Notes: generated from the sequence alone by a model not told the origin. Numbered from the stretch's first letter, positions 1 through 8,617 are shown. The stretch is DNA of 61,866 nucleotides from Sphingomonas sp. AR_OL41 (GCF_029911635.1 NZ_JARYTI010000028.1:1-61866), one strand, 5' to 3'. Numbers and translations: made by a program.

Positions 1-126
1 CTCAATAAAGCCATGTCGATCACTCCGGTGTCCCCCGACCAGGCAGCCAGGGGGAAGGTCAGAACATGGGTCACTTCTCAGTGGAAATTATGCGCCTCCC
101 GGGTCAGCTCTCAGTGGAAATCAACA
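1..126. mobile_element. End of an IS21-family insertion sequence (partial)
   Basis: Two imperfect direct repeats of 21 nt lie at 68-88 and 101-121. Each reads GGGTCA, two or three variable bases, then TCTCAGTGGAAAT, and the copies start 33 nt apart. The second continues to a terminal CAACA ending at 126. Tandem terminal repeats ending in CA, with TGTTGATTTCC on the complement, are the hallmark of IS21-family ends as I know them. The transposase genes istA and istB are not in the window, so only the outer tip is visible. Bases after 126 look like host coding sequence. Family assignment rests on recognition of the terminus and not on a database match. Confidence 0.75.
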
Positions 127-1128
127 GACAAGGCGTTCGTCACGATCCTCAAGCTCATTGCGCCACGCATTCGCCACTTCATTCGCCAATATGGCCTGGT
201 CTCGCACTGGGAAGACGCTGAGCAGTGCTGCGCGATCGCCGTCCATCGCGCGATTATGGGATATGACCCGGCCAAGGCGCAGTTCACCACCTTCGTCAAT
301 TGGCAGATCCGCGGCGAGCTGCAGAGCCTGCGCTTCCGCGTGATGACCGATCAACGCCCGTCGGCGAAGAAGGTCGATGCGACCACGGTGTCGCTGCACA
401 CGGTCACGTCCAATGGCGAGGGCGAGGAAGCGACGCTCGAATCTGTGCTCGAGGATGACGGCGCGCTGGCGCGCACCGAGGCCGGTGCCTCGGATTATCT
501 CGCCCATGCCGCAACCGCGTCGCTGGTCGAGGAATTCATCGACCACCAGCGCGCCGCGGCGATCGAGCAGCTCCGCAAGCGTGCCCGGCCGAAGCGTATC
601 GCCCGCACCGAGCCGATCGACCATGGCGCGGCGATGCTGCGGCGACCCCGCACCCATGGCATCTGCCCGATCGAGCTCGAAAAGCTCGAGCAGAAGCTCT
701 GCCGCGACAAGGAGATCGTCGAGCGCCGCGTGTTCGATGTCGCCACGCTCGACGAGCTGGGCACCAACACCGGAGTCACCAAGGAACGCGTGCGCCAGAT
801 CACCAAGCGCGCGTCACGCACCATCGCCGAACTGGCCAGCACCCATCCGCGCTTTGCGATGATGGCCGAGTATCGCAAGCCCAATATGCCGGGGGCGCGA
901 ATCCGTACCCGCACCGCGACACCGGCGCCTTCCGCCGGCGCGATCCTGCCGCCGCTGGGCCAGCCGCACAACATGCTGGCACGCGTCACGGCGATCGACG
1001 CCAATGCCCCCGGCGAAGCGCGCTTCTCCCGTGCTGTCGAAAACGAAACCGCCATGGCCAATGGCACGATGCTTACCGGACCGGACACGCTCAGCGGGAA
1101 TGCGCCGGGCAGCGAGGCCCGCCACTGA
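13..1128 (+). CDS. Sigma-70-like protein with 5' end replaced by IS21 sequence
   Basis: The 371-codon frame is a chimera. About the first 38 codons are translated IS21 end, where the repeated SQWK peptide reflects the two terminal repeats. Native protein begins near residue 39 (DKAFV). Residues about 40-110 resemble sigma region 2, with a DAEQ stretch, GYDPAKAQFTTF and IRGEL matching the core-binding and -10 helices. Residues about 225-275 resemble region 4, ending in the helix-turn-helix TKERVRQI. There is no clear region 3. The C-terminal 90 residues are low complexity and unassigned. The native start codon and promoter have been lost, so expression would depend on the IS element. It may be a functional fusion or a decaying gene; the frame stays open, which keeps the first option alive. 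Confidence 0.6.
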   Translation: MSITPVSPDQAARGKVRTWVTSQWKLCASRVSSQWKSTDKAFVTILKLIAPRIRHFIRQYGLVSHWEDAEQCCAIAVHRAIMGYDPAKAQFTTFVNWQIRGELQSLRFRVMTDQRPSAKKVDATTVSLHTVTSNGEGEEATLESVLEDDGALARTEAGASDYLAHAATASLVEEFIDHQRAAAIEQLRKRARPKRIARTEPIDHGAAMLRRPRTHGICPIELEKLEQKLCRDKEIVERRVFDVATLDELGTNTGVTKERVRQITKRASRTIAELASTHPRFAMMAEYRKPNMPGARIRTRTATPAPSAGAILPPLGQPHNMLARVTAIDANAPGEARFSRAVENETAMANGTMLTGPDTLSGNAPGSEARH

Positions 1129-1224
1129 CCTCAGCGCACGCGGGAAATTGAATTGCCCCCCGGCCAGCCGGTGTCCCGCAGCGCTGCTATGATAGGATAT
1201 GATTCACCCTGAAAGGCGCGCCGC

Positions 1225-1746
1225 ATGGACCGGGCAACGGGGCAGAGTATGAAGCGTACAATCAGGACGCTGCCGGGCGTCGGGACCTCGCTCGCTGATC
1301 CGGCCAGCAAGCTCGCGCTGGGCGCCCGCCCGTTACTTTCAGCCAGCCGCGGCGTGTTGATGACCCTCACGGCACCGACCAGCCCGCGGGGGGCGGCGAT
1401 CACGACGATGTACTGGAATGGATCCGGCGCGCTGCTGCCGCTCCCGGCGTGGATGCTCTCGGATGACGCGTCGCGCCGATCGCTCACCCGCTTTGAACAG
1501 GCCGGGCGCCTCGTGCTCGAGCAGCTCGTGCGGCGTTGGCCGGCCAATGCACTTCCGCCCGCTATCGGCGTGGTGACCGACGGAACGGGTGTGGGCTTCT
1601 CCTCGGATCATCCTTCGCCGATGTGGCCGGATTGGCTCACGCTCCATCTGACCGGCGCCTGTCCGACGACGAGCCTGCTGCCCTTCTCGCCTGCCGGCAC
1701 CTGGGCTCGTCTTACCGCCCCCGATGCGGATCGCCGGCTCCACTAG
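1225..1746 (+). CDS. Hypothetical protein, unrecognised
   Basis: I do not recognise this 173-residue protein. An AAAGG at 1212-1216 precedes the ATG at 1225; an in-frame ATG at 1249 is an alternative start. The sequence has no signal peptide, membrane segment or cysteine pair. It contains a Trp/Pro-rich C-terminal half (around residues 135-160). It lies between the truncated sigma-like gene and an XRE regulator on the same strand, with gaps of 96 and 91 nt, so the three could be remnants of one accessory unit. Reality as a gene is supported mainly by position, a ribosome binding site and the absence of a better frame on either strand. Confidence 0.45.
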   Translation: MDRATGQSMKRTIRTLPGVGTSLADPASKLALGARPLLSASRGVLMTLTAPTSPRGAAITTMYWNGSGALLPLPAWMLSDDASRRSLTRFEQAGRLVLEQLVRRWPANALPPAIGVVTDGTGVGFSSDHPSPMWPDWLTLHLTGACPTTSLLPFSPAGTWARLTAPDADRRLH

Positions 1747-1837
1747 TTGGAAATTGTATATTCATAAACCATCCTATATATCCGCCGCGATCCGGTGATG
1801 GCGATCCCTCGCCTTGCCCTGATGTATCGCGAAGGAC

Positions 1838-3034
1838 ATGATGGCGCGCACCCGAACGGCACCACATCCGGCAACAGCCGTCCTCACCGAGGGTAAGGGC
1901 CCGGCCACGCCGTCCGGCGAGCCCTCGGCCCCCGCCGAGATTGTGCTCGACCGCTATCGCGCCTTCATCTTCCCCAACCGGGTTCGTGAGCAACGCCGCC
2001 GACGGGGCTATCAGAAGCTGATGGCACTTAGCGCGTTGTTGCCCGACATCCCCTATATTCGCCTCTCCAAGATCGAGCGCGGCGAAGTCGTCGCCCGCGC
2101 CGACGAGCTGCAACGGATCGGTCGCGCGCTCGACGTCCCGCCGCGCGCGTTGCTGAGTGACGTTGCGCAGCCAGGGTTTGACATTGCCGCATGGGCCCAG
2201 CCCTTCCTCGATTGCCGCCCGTGGGAGCAGGACGAGGATCGCATGGCGGTGATGCTCGGTGCTGCGCTGCGAGTCCGCCGCAACAACGACCGGACCTTGA
2301 CGATCGCGGCGCTCGACCGGGACTATGGCCTGCCCGCCGTGATCCTGTCGCGGATCGAGAACGCCCAGAAGACGCTCGACCGCTGGAACGAGGCGACGAT
2401 TGCGTCGCTCTGCCGCCTGTTCGGCGTCGCGGACGGCGATGCGCTCCGCCGGTCAGTTGCCGAGCAGTATCGACGTGGCGAGCTCGATGGCTATGTGACG
2501 AGCATCGCCGACCCCGAGGCACGCATGGCGCGGACGCGGCAGCGGATCGACGAGCTGGCGGCAGAGCTAGGCGCCGGCGCATCGCTGGCGCGCAAGCCCA
2601 AGCCGGCACGCGGGAGCAACGCCCCCTCGACCAAGGCGGTGCCGCCGGCGCCACCCCCCGCCCCCGCACAAAGCGACGGGCTCGTCGTCTACGGGGCGCC
2701 GCTCCCGGGCGGGTTGATCGCGAACATCGCGACCGACGCCAGGATCGACGCGCCCCGCCTAGCCGGACCGAGAGCGTTCGGCCTGCGCGTCTGCCGGGCA
2801 ACGCTCGGCGCCGGACTGCCGGCCAGCGCGATCGTCGTGGCCGATCCGGATCGCGCGCCGACGGTCGGCGGCCTTGCCGTGATCCGCAACGACGACGGCT
2901 ATCGCCTCGTCACCGTCACCTTCGACCGCACGGGGGCGACCAAGGGATACAGCCTTGCGCCAGACCTCGAGATCAACCTCGACGAACTCGACCCGGCCGA
3001 CATCTTTGCCGTGATTAGCGCGGTCTTCCCGTAA
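1838..3034 (+). CDS. XRE-family regulator with two HTH domains and S24-like C-terminus
   Basis: The 398-residue protein carries a first XRE-type helix-turn-helix at about residues 45-105 (RVREQRRRRG then IRLSKIERG) and a second at about 130-200 (LPAVILSRIEN). A Pro/Ala linker follows at about 245-285. The C-terminal 100 residues resemble the LexA/CI S24 fold: a FGLRV strand, a VVADPDRAPTVGG loop and an IRNDDGYRLV hairpin. The usual catalytic Ser of S24 self-cleaving repressors is replaced by RAT, so autoproteolysis is unlikely and a sensing or dimerisation role is inferred. GAAGGA at 1831-1836 fits the second ATG (1841) slightly better than the first. The AT-rich stretch 1747-1790 is the likely promoter. 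Confidence 0.7.
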   Translation: MMARTRTAPHPATAVLTEGKGPATPSGEPSAPAEIVLDRYRAFIFPNRVREQRRRRGYQKLMALSALLPDIPYIRLSKIERGEVVARADELQRIGRALDVPPRALLSDVAQPGFDIAAWAQPFLDCRPWEQDEDRMAVMLGAALRVRRNNDRTLTIAALDRDYGLPAVILSRIENAQKTLDRWNEATIASLCRLFGVADGDALRRSVAEQYRRGELDGYVTSIADPEARMARTRQRIDELAAELGAGASLARKPKPARGSNAPSTKAVPPAPPPAPAQSDGLVVYGAPLPGGLIANIATDARIDAPRLAGPRAFGLRVCRATLGAGLPASAIVVADPDRAPTVGGLAVIRNDDGYRLVTVTFDRTGATKGYSLAPDLEINLDELDPADIFAVISAVFP

Positions 3035-3058
3035 CGCAGGCCCTGCGAGCTCGGCGGC

Positions 3059-5575
3059 TCAGACGTCGAGATTGGCGACGCTCAGCGCATTCTCCTGGAT
3101 GAACTCGCGGCGTGGCTCGACCACGTCGCCCATCAGCCGGGTGAAGATCTCGTCGGCGACATCGGCCTGCTCGACCTCGACGCGCAGCATCGAGCGGTTC
3201 TGCGGGTCGAGGGTGGTTTCCCACAATTGCTCGGCGTTCATCTCGCCAAGGCCCTTGTAGCGCGAGATCGCCAGGCCCTTGCGGCCGGCGGCGAGGATCG
3301 CGTCGAGCAACTGGCTCGGCCGGGCGACCATCGTCTCGCCCTTGCCCAGCACCACGGGTGCGTCGTCATCCTCCTCCGTCGCGGCATCGACCTCGGCCTG
3401 CATCGCGGCAGCGGCCTTGGTCGAGACGAGCCGCGCGGTCTGCGCGAAACTGTCGCCCTGTTCGAGCGCCAGGGCGTGCAGCTTGCGCGCCTCGGCCGAG
3501 ACGAGGAAGGCGGCCTCGATGATGTGATGATCGGTCACGCCGCGCCATGCGCGCTCGAAATGGATGCCGCCCTCTTCGGTCAGCACCGCAGTCCAGCGTG
3601 CCTCGGGATCGGCGGCGATCAGGCCCTTGGTCACCTCGGCAACGCGCACCTGACGCTCGTCGCGCGAGGCGGCGGGATCGAGCGCACCGCCCATTGCCAG
3701 CGCCTCGACCATCGTCGGGTCGTAGCGTCGCGGGACATAACGCATCAGCGTACGCATGCGCCGGGCATGATCCACCAGCGAGCGCAGGTCGGCCCCCGAT
3801 CGCGTGCCGCCGGCGCCTTCCAGCACCGTCGCGCCGACGCCGTTCTCGACGAGATATTCGTCGAGCGCATTGTCGTCCTTCAGATACACTTCCGAGCGTC
3901 CGCGCGTCGCCTTGTAGAGCGGCGGCTGGGCGATGAAGAGGTGACCGTTGGTGATGATCTCGGGCATCTGGCGGTAGAAGAAGGTCAGCAGCAGCGTGCG
4001 GATATGCGCGCCGTCGACATCGGCGTCGGTCATGATGACGATCTTGTGGTAGCGCAGCTTCTCGACGTTGAAGTCATCGCGACCGATGCCGGTCCCCATC
4101 GCCTGGATCAGCGTGCCGATCTCGCGGCTCGACAGCATCCGGTCGAAGCGTGCGCGCTCGACGTTGAGGATCTTGCCGCGCAGGGGGAGGATCGCCTGGA
4201 AATGGCGGTCGCGGCCCTGCTTGGCCGAGCCGCCGGCCGAGTCACCCTCGACGAGGAACAGTTCGGACTTGGCCGGATCGCGCTCCTGGCAGTCGGCGAG
4301 CTTGCCGGGCAGCGAGGCGATGTCCATCACGCCCTTGCGCCGGGTCAGCTCGCGCGCCTTCTTGGCGGCCTCGCGCGCCGCGGCGGCGTCGATCACCTTG
4401 CCGACGATCGCGCGGCCATGCGCCGGATTCTCCTCGAGCCATTCGGCGAGCTTGTCGGCCATCAGGCTTTCGAGCGGCTGACGCACCTCGGACGAGACGA
4501 GCTTGTCCTTGGTCTGCGAGCTGAACTTGGGATCGGGCAGCTTGACCGAGACGATCGCGGTAAGCCCCTCGCGCATGTCGTCGCCGGTCAGCGTGACCTT
4601 CTCTTTCTTGAGCAGGCCCGACTTGTCGGCATAATTGTTGATCGTCCGCGTCAGCGCGGCGCGGAAGGCGGCGAGATGGGTGCCACCGTCGCGCTGCGGG
4701 ATGTTGTTGGTGAAGGCGAGGACGTTCTCGTAATAGGAGTCGTTCCATTCGAGCGCGACGTCGATCGTCACGTCGTCGCGCGTCCCCGAGATCGCCACCG
4801 GTTCGGGCATCAGCGCCGTCTTGTTGCGATCGAGATATTTCACGAACGCGGCAATGCCGCCCTCATAATAAAGCTCGACTGTCTTGACCTCTTCGTGGCG
4901 CGCATCGCTGAGGAACAGCCGCACGCCCGAATTGAGGAAGGCGAGCTCGCGATAGCGATGCTCGAGCTTGTCGAAATCGAACTCGGTGATCTTGAAGGTC
5001 GCCGGGCTGGGGAAGAAGGTGACGCGGGTGCCCTTCTTGCCGGGCGCCGGGCCGACGATCTTGAGCGGAGCGACCGCGTCGCCAAAGGCGAAGCGCATAT
5101 AATGCTCCTGCCCGTCGCGCCAGATCGTCAGGTCGAGCCACTCGCTGAGCGCGTTGACCACCGACACGCCGACGCCGTGCAGACCGCCCGAAACCTTATA
5201 GGCATTGTCGTCGGAGGTGTTCTCGAACTTACCGCCGGCATGGAGCTGGGTCATGATGACCTCGGCCGCCGACACGCCCTCTTCGGTGTGGATGCCGGTC
5301 GGGATGCCGCGACCATTGTCGGTCACCGAGACCGAACCATCGGGGTTGAGCGTGATGTCGATACGGTCGCAATGCCCGGCGAGCGCCTCATCGATGGCAT
5401 TGTCGGAAACCTCGAACACCATGTGGTGGAGGCCCGAACCATCATCGGTATCGCCGATGTACATGCCGGGGCGTTTGCGGACCGCATCGAGGCCCTTCAG
5501 GACCTTGATCGAATCGGCGCCATAGTCGCCCTGGTTGGGCGTGTTGGGATTATTGTTTTCGGGTGTGGTTGCCAT
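3059..5575 (-). CDS. gyrB: DNA gyrase subunit B
   Basis: ATPase subunit of DNA gyrase, a type II topoisomerase that introduces negative supercoils with GyrA. The protein is 838 residues. The GHKL ATPase has E55..DNAIDEA, DNGRG at 86-90 and GGLHGVG at 130-136. The transducer follows, then a TOPRIM domain with LVEGDSAGG near 440 and the acidic metal triad in TDADVDGAH near 520. The long insert after TOPRIM (about 560-720) is typical of Gram-negative GyrB, as is the C-terminal signature PRREFIQENAL. I chose the ATG at 5575 (MATTPENNN); the frame stays open upstream to 6493 only because it runs antisense to the next gene. An ATG at 5584 is an alternative. A thioredoxin-like gene diverges 40 nt away. 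Confidence 0.97.
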   Translation of the reverse strand: MATTPENNNPNTPNQGDYGADSIKVLKGLDAVRKRPGMYIGDTDDGSGLHHMVFEVSDNAIDEALAGHCDRIDITLNPDGSVSVTDNGRGIPTGIHTEEGVSAAEVIMTQLHAGGKFENTSDDNAYKVSGGLHGVGVSVVNALSEWLDLTIWRDGQEHYMRFAFGDAVAPLKIVGPAPGKKGTRVTFFPSPATFKITEFDFDKLEHRYRELAFLNSGVRLFLSDARHEEVKTVELYYEGGIAAFVKYLDRNKTALMPEPVAISGTRDDVTIDVALEWNDSYYENVLAFTNNIPQRDGGTHLAAFRAALTRTINNYADKSGLLKKEKVTLTGDDMREGLTAIVSVKLPDPKFSSQTKDKLVSSEVRQPLESLMADKLAEWLEENPAHGRAIVGKVIDAAAAREAAKKARELTRRKGVMDIASLPGKLADCQERDPAKSELFLVEGDSAGGSAKQGRDRHFQAILPLRGKILNVERARFDRMLSSREIGTLIQAMGTGIGRDDFNVEKLRYHKIVIMTDADVDGAHIRTLLLTFFYRQMPEIITNGHLFIAQPPLYKATRGRSEVYLKDDNALDEYLVENGVGATVLEGAGGTRSGADLRSLVDHARRMRTLMRYVPRRYDPTMVEALAMGGALDPAASRDERQVRVAEVTKGLIAADPEARWTAVLTEEGGIHFERAWRGVTDHHIIEAAFLVSAEARKLHALALEQGDSFAQTARLVSTKAAAAMQAEVDAATEEDDDAPVVLGKGETMVARPSQLLDAILAAGRKGLAISRYKGLGEMNAEQLWETTLDPQNRSMLRVEVEQADVADEIFTRLMGDVVEPRREFIQENALSVANLDV

Positions 5576-5615
5576 GCCAAGCATATAGGGATTGAAGGGG
5601 CAATAAGGAAGCAAA

Positions 5616-6377
5616 ATGGGGGTTGCGATGGGAGACCATGAGGGCCGGGTCACGGCGCCGGACCGCCGCAGACTGCTTGGCGGGATCGCGGCAGCCGCCA
5701 CCATGCCGGCGATGCTGCGCGCCGCCCCCGTGACAATGACGGGGGAACGGTTGTTCGTCGGGACAGCGCTGCGTAGCAACCGACTGGCGCTCAGCTTCGA
5801 ACGCTTCGAGCAGCCGCTACCCAAGATCACCCTCACAAACGGCGCGCACCAGGTCTCGCTCGACACGCTGGTGGGCAAGGCGCGGATCGTCACCCTATGG
5901 GCCGAATGGTGCGTCCCGTGTCTGGTCGAGGCGCGCGACTTCGCCGCCCTCCAGCGGCGCTTCGCCGGCCCGACCTTCGAGATCGTCGCGGTGCTGACGG
6001 CCAGCGCGCAAAAGCTCGATTTCGCCGCCGCCCGGGCGCGTCTGACGCAGGCACGCGTCGATGGCCTGCCGTTGCTGGTCGAACCCGATGGCGGGAGGCG
6101 GCTGATGCTTGGGCTGTCACCCTCACCCAGCGGCCAAGGCGGATCGCTGCCCTGCACCTTGCTGGTCGATTCGCGCGGCCGCATTCGCGGGCGGAGCAGG
6201 GGCATGCTGACAGCCATGCGCGCGTCACAGGCGAGCGCAATGGTCCGCTCGGGTACCCCGCTCAGCGAGGCGGGCAAGCAAGCCATGCTCGCCAGCGACC
6301 TCGGGACGTTGTGGAATTCGCCCTCCGGCGAGGCGCTCGTCAGCGCGTTGCGCGACGGCATCCTCGACAAACTGTGA
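5616..6377 (+). CDS. TlpA-like thiol-disulfide oxidoreductase, probably Tat-exported
   Basis: The 253-residue protein begins with a twin-arginine-type leader: DRRRLLGG at 16-23, then an Ala-rich hydrophobic stretch. A thioredoxin-fold redoxin domain follows, with WAEWCVPC; the CxxC cysteines are 99 and 102. This is the TlpA/ResA type, which normally reduces periplasmic protein or haem-ligand thiols. The expected cis-Pro segment is the SLPCTLLV stretch, where a third Cys follows the proline. AAGGAA at 5605-5610 supports the ATG at 5616. It is divergent from gyrB and convergent with the OmpA-like gene; no cytochrome maturation partner is nearby, so its client is unknown. Confidence 0.8.
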   Translation: MGVAMGDHEGRVTAPDRRRLLGGIAAAATMPAMLRAAPVTMTGERLFVGTALRSNRLALSFERFEQPLPKITLTNGAHQVSLDTLVGKARIVTLWAEWCVPCLVEARDFAALQRRFAGPTFEIVAVLTASAQKLDFAAARARLTQARVDGLPLLVEPDGGRRLMLGLSPSPSGQGGSLPCTLLVDSRGRIRGRSRGMLTAMRASQASAMVRSGTPLSEAGKQAMLASDLGTLWNSPSGEALVSALRDGILDKL

Positions 6378-6404
6378 CGCGCTGTACGCGTCGCCGCGAT
6401 CCGG

Positions 6405-6521
6405 CTCCCTGTTTGCTCGCTGTTTTCTCCCTGTTCGCTCCCTGATCGCGGCGGGCAGCAGCGAGCGGCGCTCCCTGTTATGGCCGTGCTCACTCCCTGT
6501 TTCTCCCTGTTACTCGCTGTT
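6405..6521. repeat. Helically phased array of CTCSCTGTT nonamers
   Basis: Eight copies of CTC(C/G)CTG(T/A)T start at 6405, 6416, 6427, 6438, 6471, 6493, 6503 and 6513. The first four are spaced exactly 11 nt, the next two sit at +33 and +22 on the same register, and the last two are 10 nt apart, so all lie on nearly one face of the helix. The array occupies the gap between the convergent tlpA-like and ompA-like genes. The complement reads AACAGGGAG. No coding frame explains it. Confidence 0.8.
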
Positions 6522-6659
6522 CCGCAGCGAAATTCGCGGCGGACGACGCGGGCGGCGCCATTGGGCGGGCGGTTCTGGCAGGAAGACGGTCAGGGTTGAA
6601 TCACCCCCGGGACGGCACAACCAAGCGGGATTTGGTCGCCCGCCCCAGGGGAACGAGTT

Positions 6660-7427
6660 CTAGCCGTCGCGCGAGAAGCGGTCGGCGCGCTGGCCGAGCA
6701 GGGTGACCTCGACGCGGCGGTTCTGGCGCATGCCCTCGGGCGTGGCATTGGTGGCGACGGGGCTGGTCTCTCCATGGCCCTGCACGACGAAGCGCGCACG
6801 TACCACGCCCATCGCGTCAAACGCGGAGCGCACGCTGGCCGCGCGCCGTTCCGACAGTGCCTGGTTGTGGGCGTCCGAACCGCGCGAATCGGTATAGCCG
6901 TCGATCGCCACACGCACGCCGGGCTCGGACTTGAGATAGCCGGCCAGCGGCCGCAGCTTGTCGATCGCGCCGGGGCGCAGCACGTCGCTGTCGGTCTTGA
7001 ACAGGACGTCCTCCTGCAGGTTCAGCGTGGCGCCGCGCGCGGTCTGGCGGAACCCATAGTCGCGCATCGCGCGGTGATCCCACCCGCCGCGCGCTTCCTC
7101 AACCACAACGACATGGCCGGGATGATCCCAGTCGAACCGATCGCGCCGTGCCCCGGCGACCTCGGCAAAGGCGCGATTGGCGGCGCGCGCCTCGCGCGGG
7201 CTGATCCAGCCGTTACGATCGAAATCGAAATTGCGCATCACGAAGGCGCGACCACGCGGCGTCGCGCGCAGTTCCGGATAGAGGATGCCAACGCCGGCAC
7301 CGGCCAGCCGATAGGCTCGATCGCCCGGGCTCCAGTCCCAGCGGCCCTGTGCGGTGGCGGCACCGGCGGTGGCGAGGCTGAGCCCGGACAGGGCGGCGAC
7401 GGTCAATATCTTTGCGAACCTGTTCAT
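6660..7427 (-). CDS. OmpA-family peptidoglycan-binding protein with EF-hand
   Basis: A 255-residue exported protein with a signal peptide (residues 1-26, cleavage near ATA-QG). A canonical EF-hand loop spans residues 68-79 (DFDRNGWISPRE), with D68, D70, N72, S76 and E79 in metal-binding positions. The C-terminal OmpA-like domain (about 135-245) holds the DGYTDSRGS and LSERRAASV motifs that bind diaminopimelate in peptidoglycan. No beta-barrel is seen, so it is probably a periplasmic cell-wall-associated protein. The ATG at 7427 has GGAGAAG at a good distance; an upstream in-frame start at 7484 lacks a signal-peptide-like N-terminus. It follows recF by 83 nt. Confidence 0.85.
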   Translation of the reverse strand: MNRFAKILTVAALSGLSLATAGAATAQGRWDWSPGDRAYRLAGAGVGILYPELRATPRGRAFVMRNFDFDRNGWISPREARAANRAFAEVAGARRDRFDWDHPGHVVVVEEARGGWDHRAMRDYGFRQTARGATLNLQEDVLFKTDSDVLRPGAIDKLRPLAGYLKSEPGVRVAIDGYTDSRGSDAHNQALSERRAASVRSAFDAMGVVRARFVVQGHGETSPVATNATPEGMRQNRRVEVTLLGQRADRFSRDG

Positions 7428-7510
7428 CGTTCTTCTCCATGGCCCCCGCCACAAGCAGGGAATGGCAGCGAGTGATTGAACCACGCGTTAGTGGCATCGA
7501 CAGGCGAGGT

Positions 7511-8578
7511 TCAGGCGCGGTCGAACCCGGCACCGCCGACCGCGAAGCGCGTCGCCTGATCGTCGATCGCGTCGAACAAAGCGGGCTCGGTGCCCGTCAT
7601 CCACACCTGCCCCTTGCCCGCCAGCCGATCGAACAGCGCCGCGCGCCGCGACGGATCGAGATGCGCGGCGACCTCGTCGAGCAGCAGCAGCGGCGCTCGG
7701 CCGGTGCGTTCGGTGACGAGATCGGCATGGGCGAGGATCAGGCCGAGTAGCAGCGCCTTCTGCTCGCCGGTCGAACACAGCGCCGCCGGCTGGCCCTTGC
7801 CGAGATGCGTGACGGCGAGATCGCTGCGGTGCGGCCCGACGAGCGTACGCCCGGCGGCACGATCGCGGCCACGGCCGTTCGCCAGATCGCTGGCGAAGCT
7901 CCCGTCGAGATCGCTCCACCCGTCAAGCGCGAGGCCGGCGCGCGCGAACGGACCGTCGGGCGCATCGGCGAGCCGCGCGGCGAGCGCGGAGACGGTGTCG
8001 CGACGCGCTGCGTCGATCGCCGCGCCATGTTCGGTCATCTGCGCCTCGAGCGCGCGCAGCCATTCGGGATCGGCCGGCCCGTCTTCGGCGAGCAGGCGGT
8101 TGCGCGCGCGCATCGCCGCTTCGTAGCGATTGCTGTGCACCGCATGGCCCGGTGCCAGCGCCAGCGTCAGCCGGTCGAGGAAGCGCCGGCGCTCGCTCGC
8201 GGCGGCAGCGAACAGGCGGTCCATCGCCGGGGTCAACCACAATACAGTCAACCATTCGGCCAGCGCGGTCGCCGCCGCCATGGCGCCATTGACGCGCACC
8301 ACGCGCCGCTCGATCGCCGGTGGCTGAGCTCCGGTGGCGATCACGGTGACGTCCGCCAAGGTCGCCGCGACGCCAAAGCCGCCCTGCCCGCCTTGCCGAG
8401 CCATCTCGCCGAGCGGCGCGCGACGCAGGCCGCGCCCAGGCGCGAGCAGCGACACCGCTTCGAGAATATTGGTCTTGCCCGCACCATTGTCGCCGGTCAG
8501 CACGACAAAACCCGGCCCCGTTGCCAGGGCCAGATCGGCGTGATTGCGGAAATCGGTCAGGACAAGGCGCGACAACAT
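7511..8578 (-). CDS. recF: DNA replication and repair protein RecF
   Basis: SMC-like ATPase that, with RecO and RecR, loads RecA at single-strand gaps. At 355 residues it is of normal length. The Walker A motif GDNGAGKTN is near residues 29-37, the signature STGEQKALLLG is near 280, and Walker B LLLLDEVAAHLD is near 315. The N-terminus (LVLTDFRNH) is typical. It starts 39 nt downstream of the coq4-like gene and is co-oriented with dnaN upstream and gyrB downstream, preserving the classical dnaN-recF-gyrB order although the three are no longer adjacent. Confidence 0.95.
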   Translation of the reverse strand: MLSRLVLTDFRNHADLALATGPGFVVLTGDNGAGKTNILEAVSLLAPGRGLRRAPLGEMARQGGQGGFGVAATLADVTVIATGAQPPAIERRVVRVNGAMAAATALAEWLTVLWLTPAMDRLFAAAASERRRFLDRLTLALAPGHAVHSNRYEAAMRARNRLLAEDGPADPEWLRALEAQMTEHGAAIDAARRDTVSALAARLADAPDGPFARAGLALDGWSDLDGSFASDLANGRGRDRAAGRTLVGPHRSDLAVTHLGKGQPAALCSTGEQKALLLGLILAHADLVTERTGRAPLLLLDEVAAHLDPSRRAALFDRLAGKGQVWMTGTEPALFDAIDDQATRFAVGGAGFDRA

Positions 8579-8617
8579 CGCGCCCGCCTTAGCCGGGAAT
8601 TGTCCGGCGCGTCAGCC

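Noticed and set aside
3227..5641. An 804-codon open frame opposite gyrB
   Set aside because: It is the antisense shadow of gyrB, created by high GC third positions. The translation is Arg/Asp/His-rich with no domain, and gyrB is unmistakable.
5576..6493. Upstream extension of gyrB to 6493
   Set aside because: The extra 306 codons run antisense to the tlpA-like gene and lack similarity. GyrB proteins begin near MATTPENNN.
6405..6521. CRISPR array
   Set aside because: Units are only 9 nt with 1-2 nt spacers at an 11-nt period; there are no unique spacers of 25 nt or more and no cas gene.
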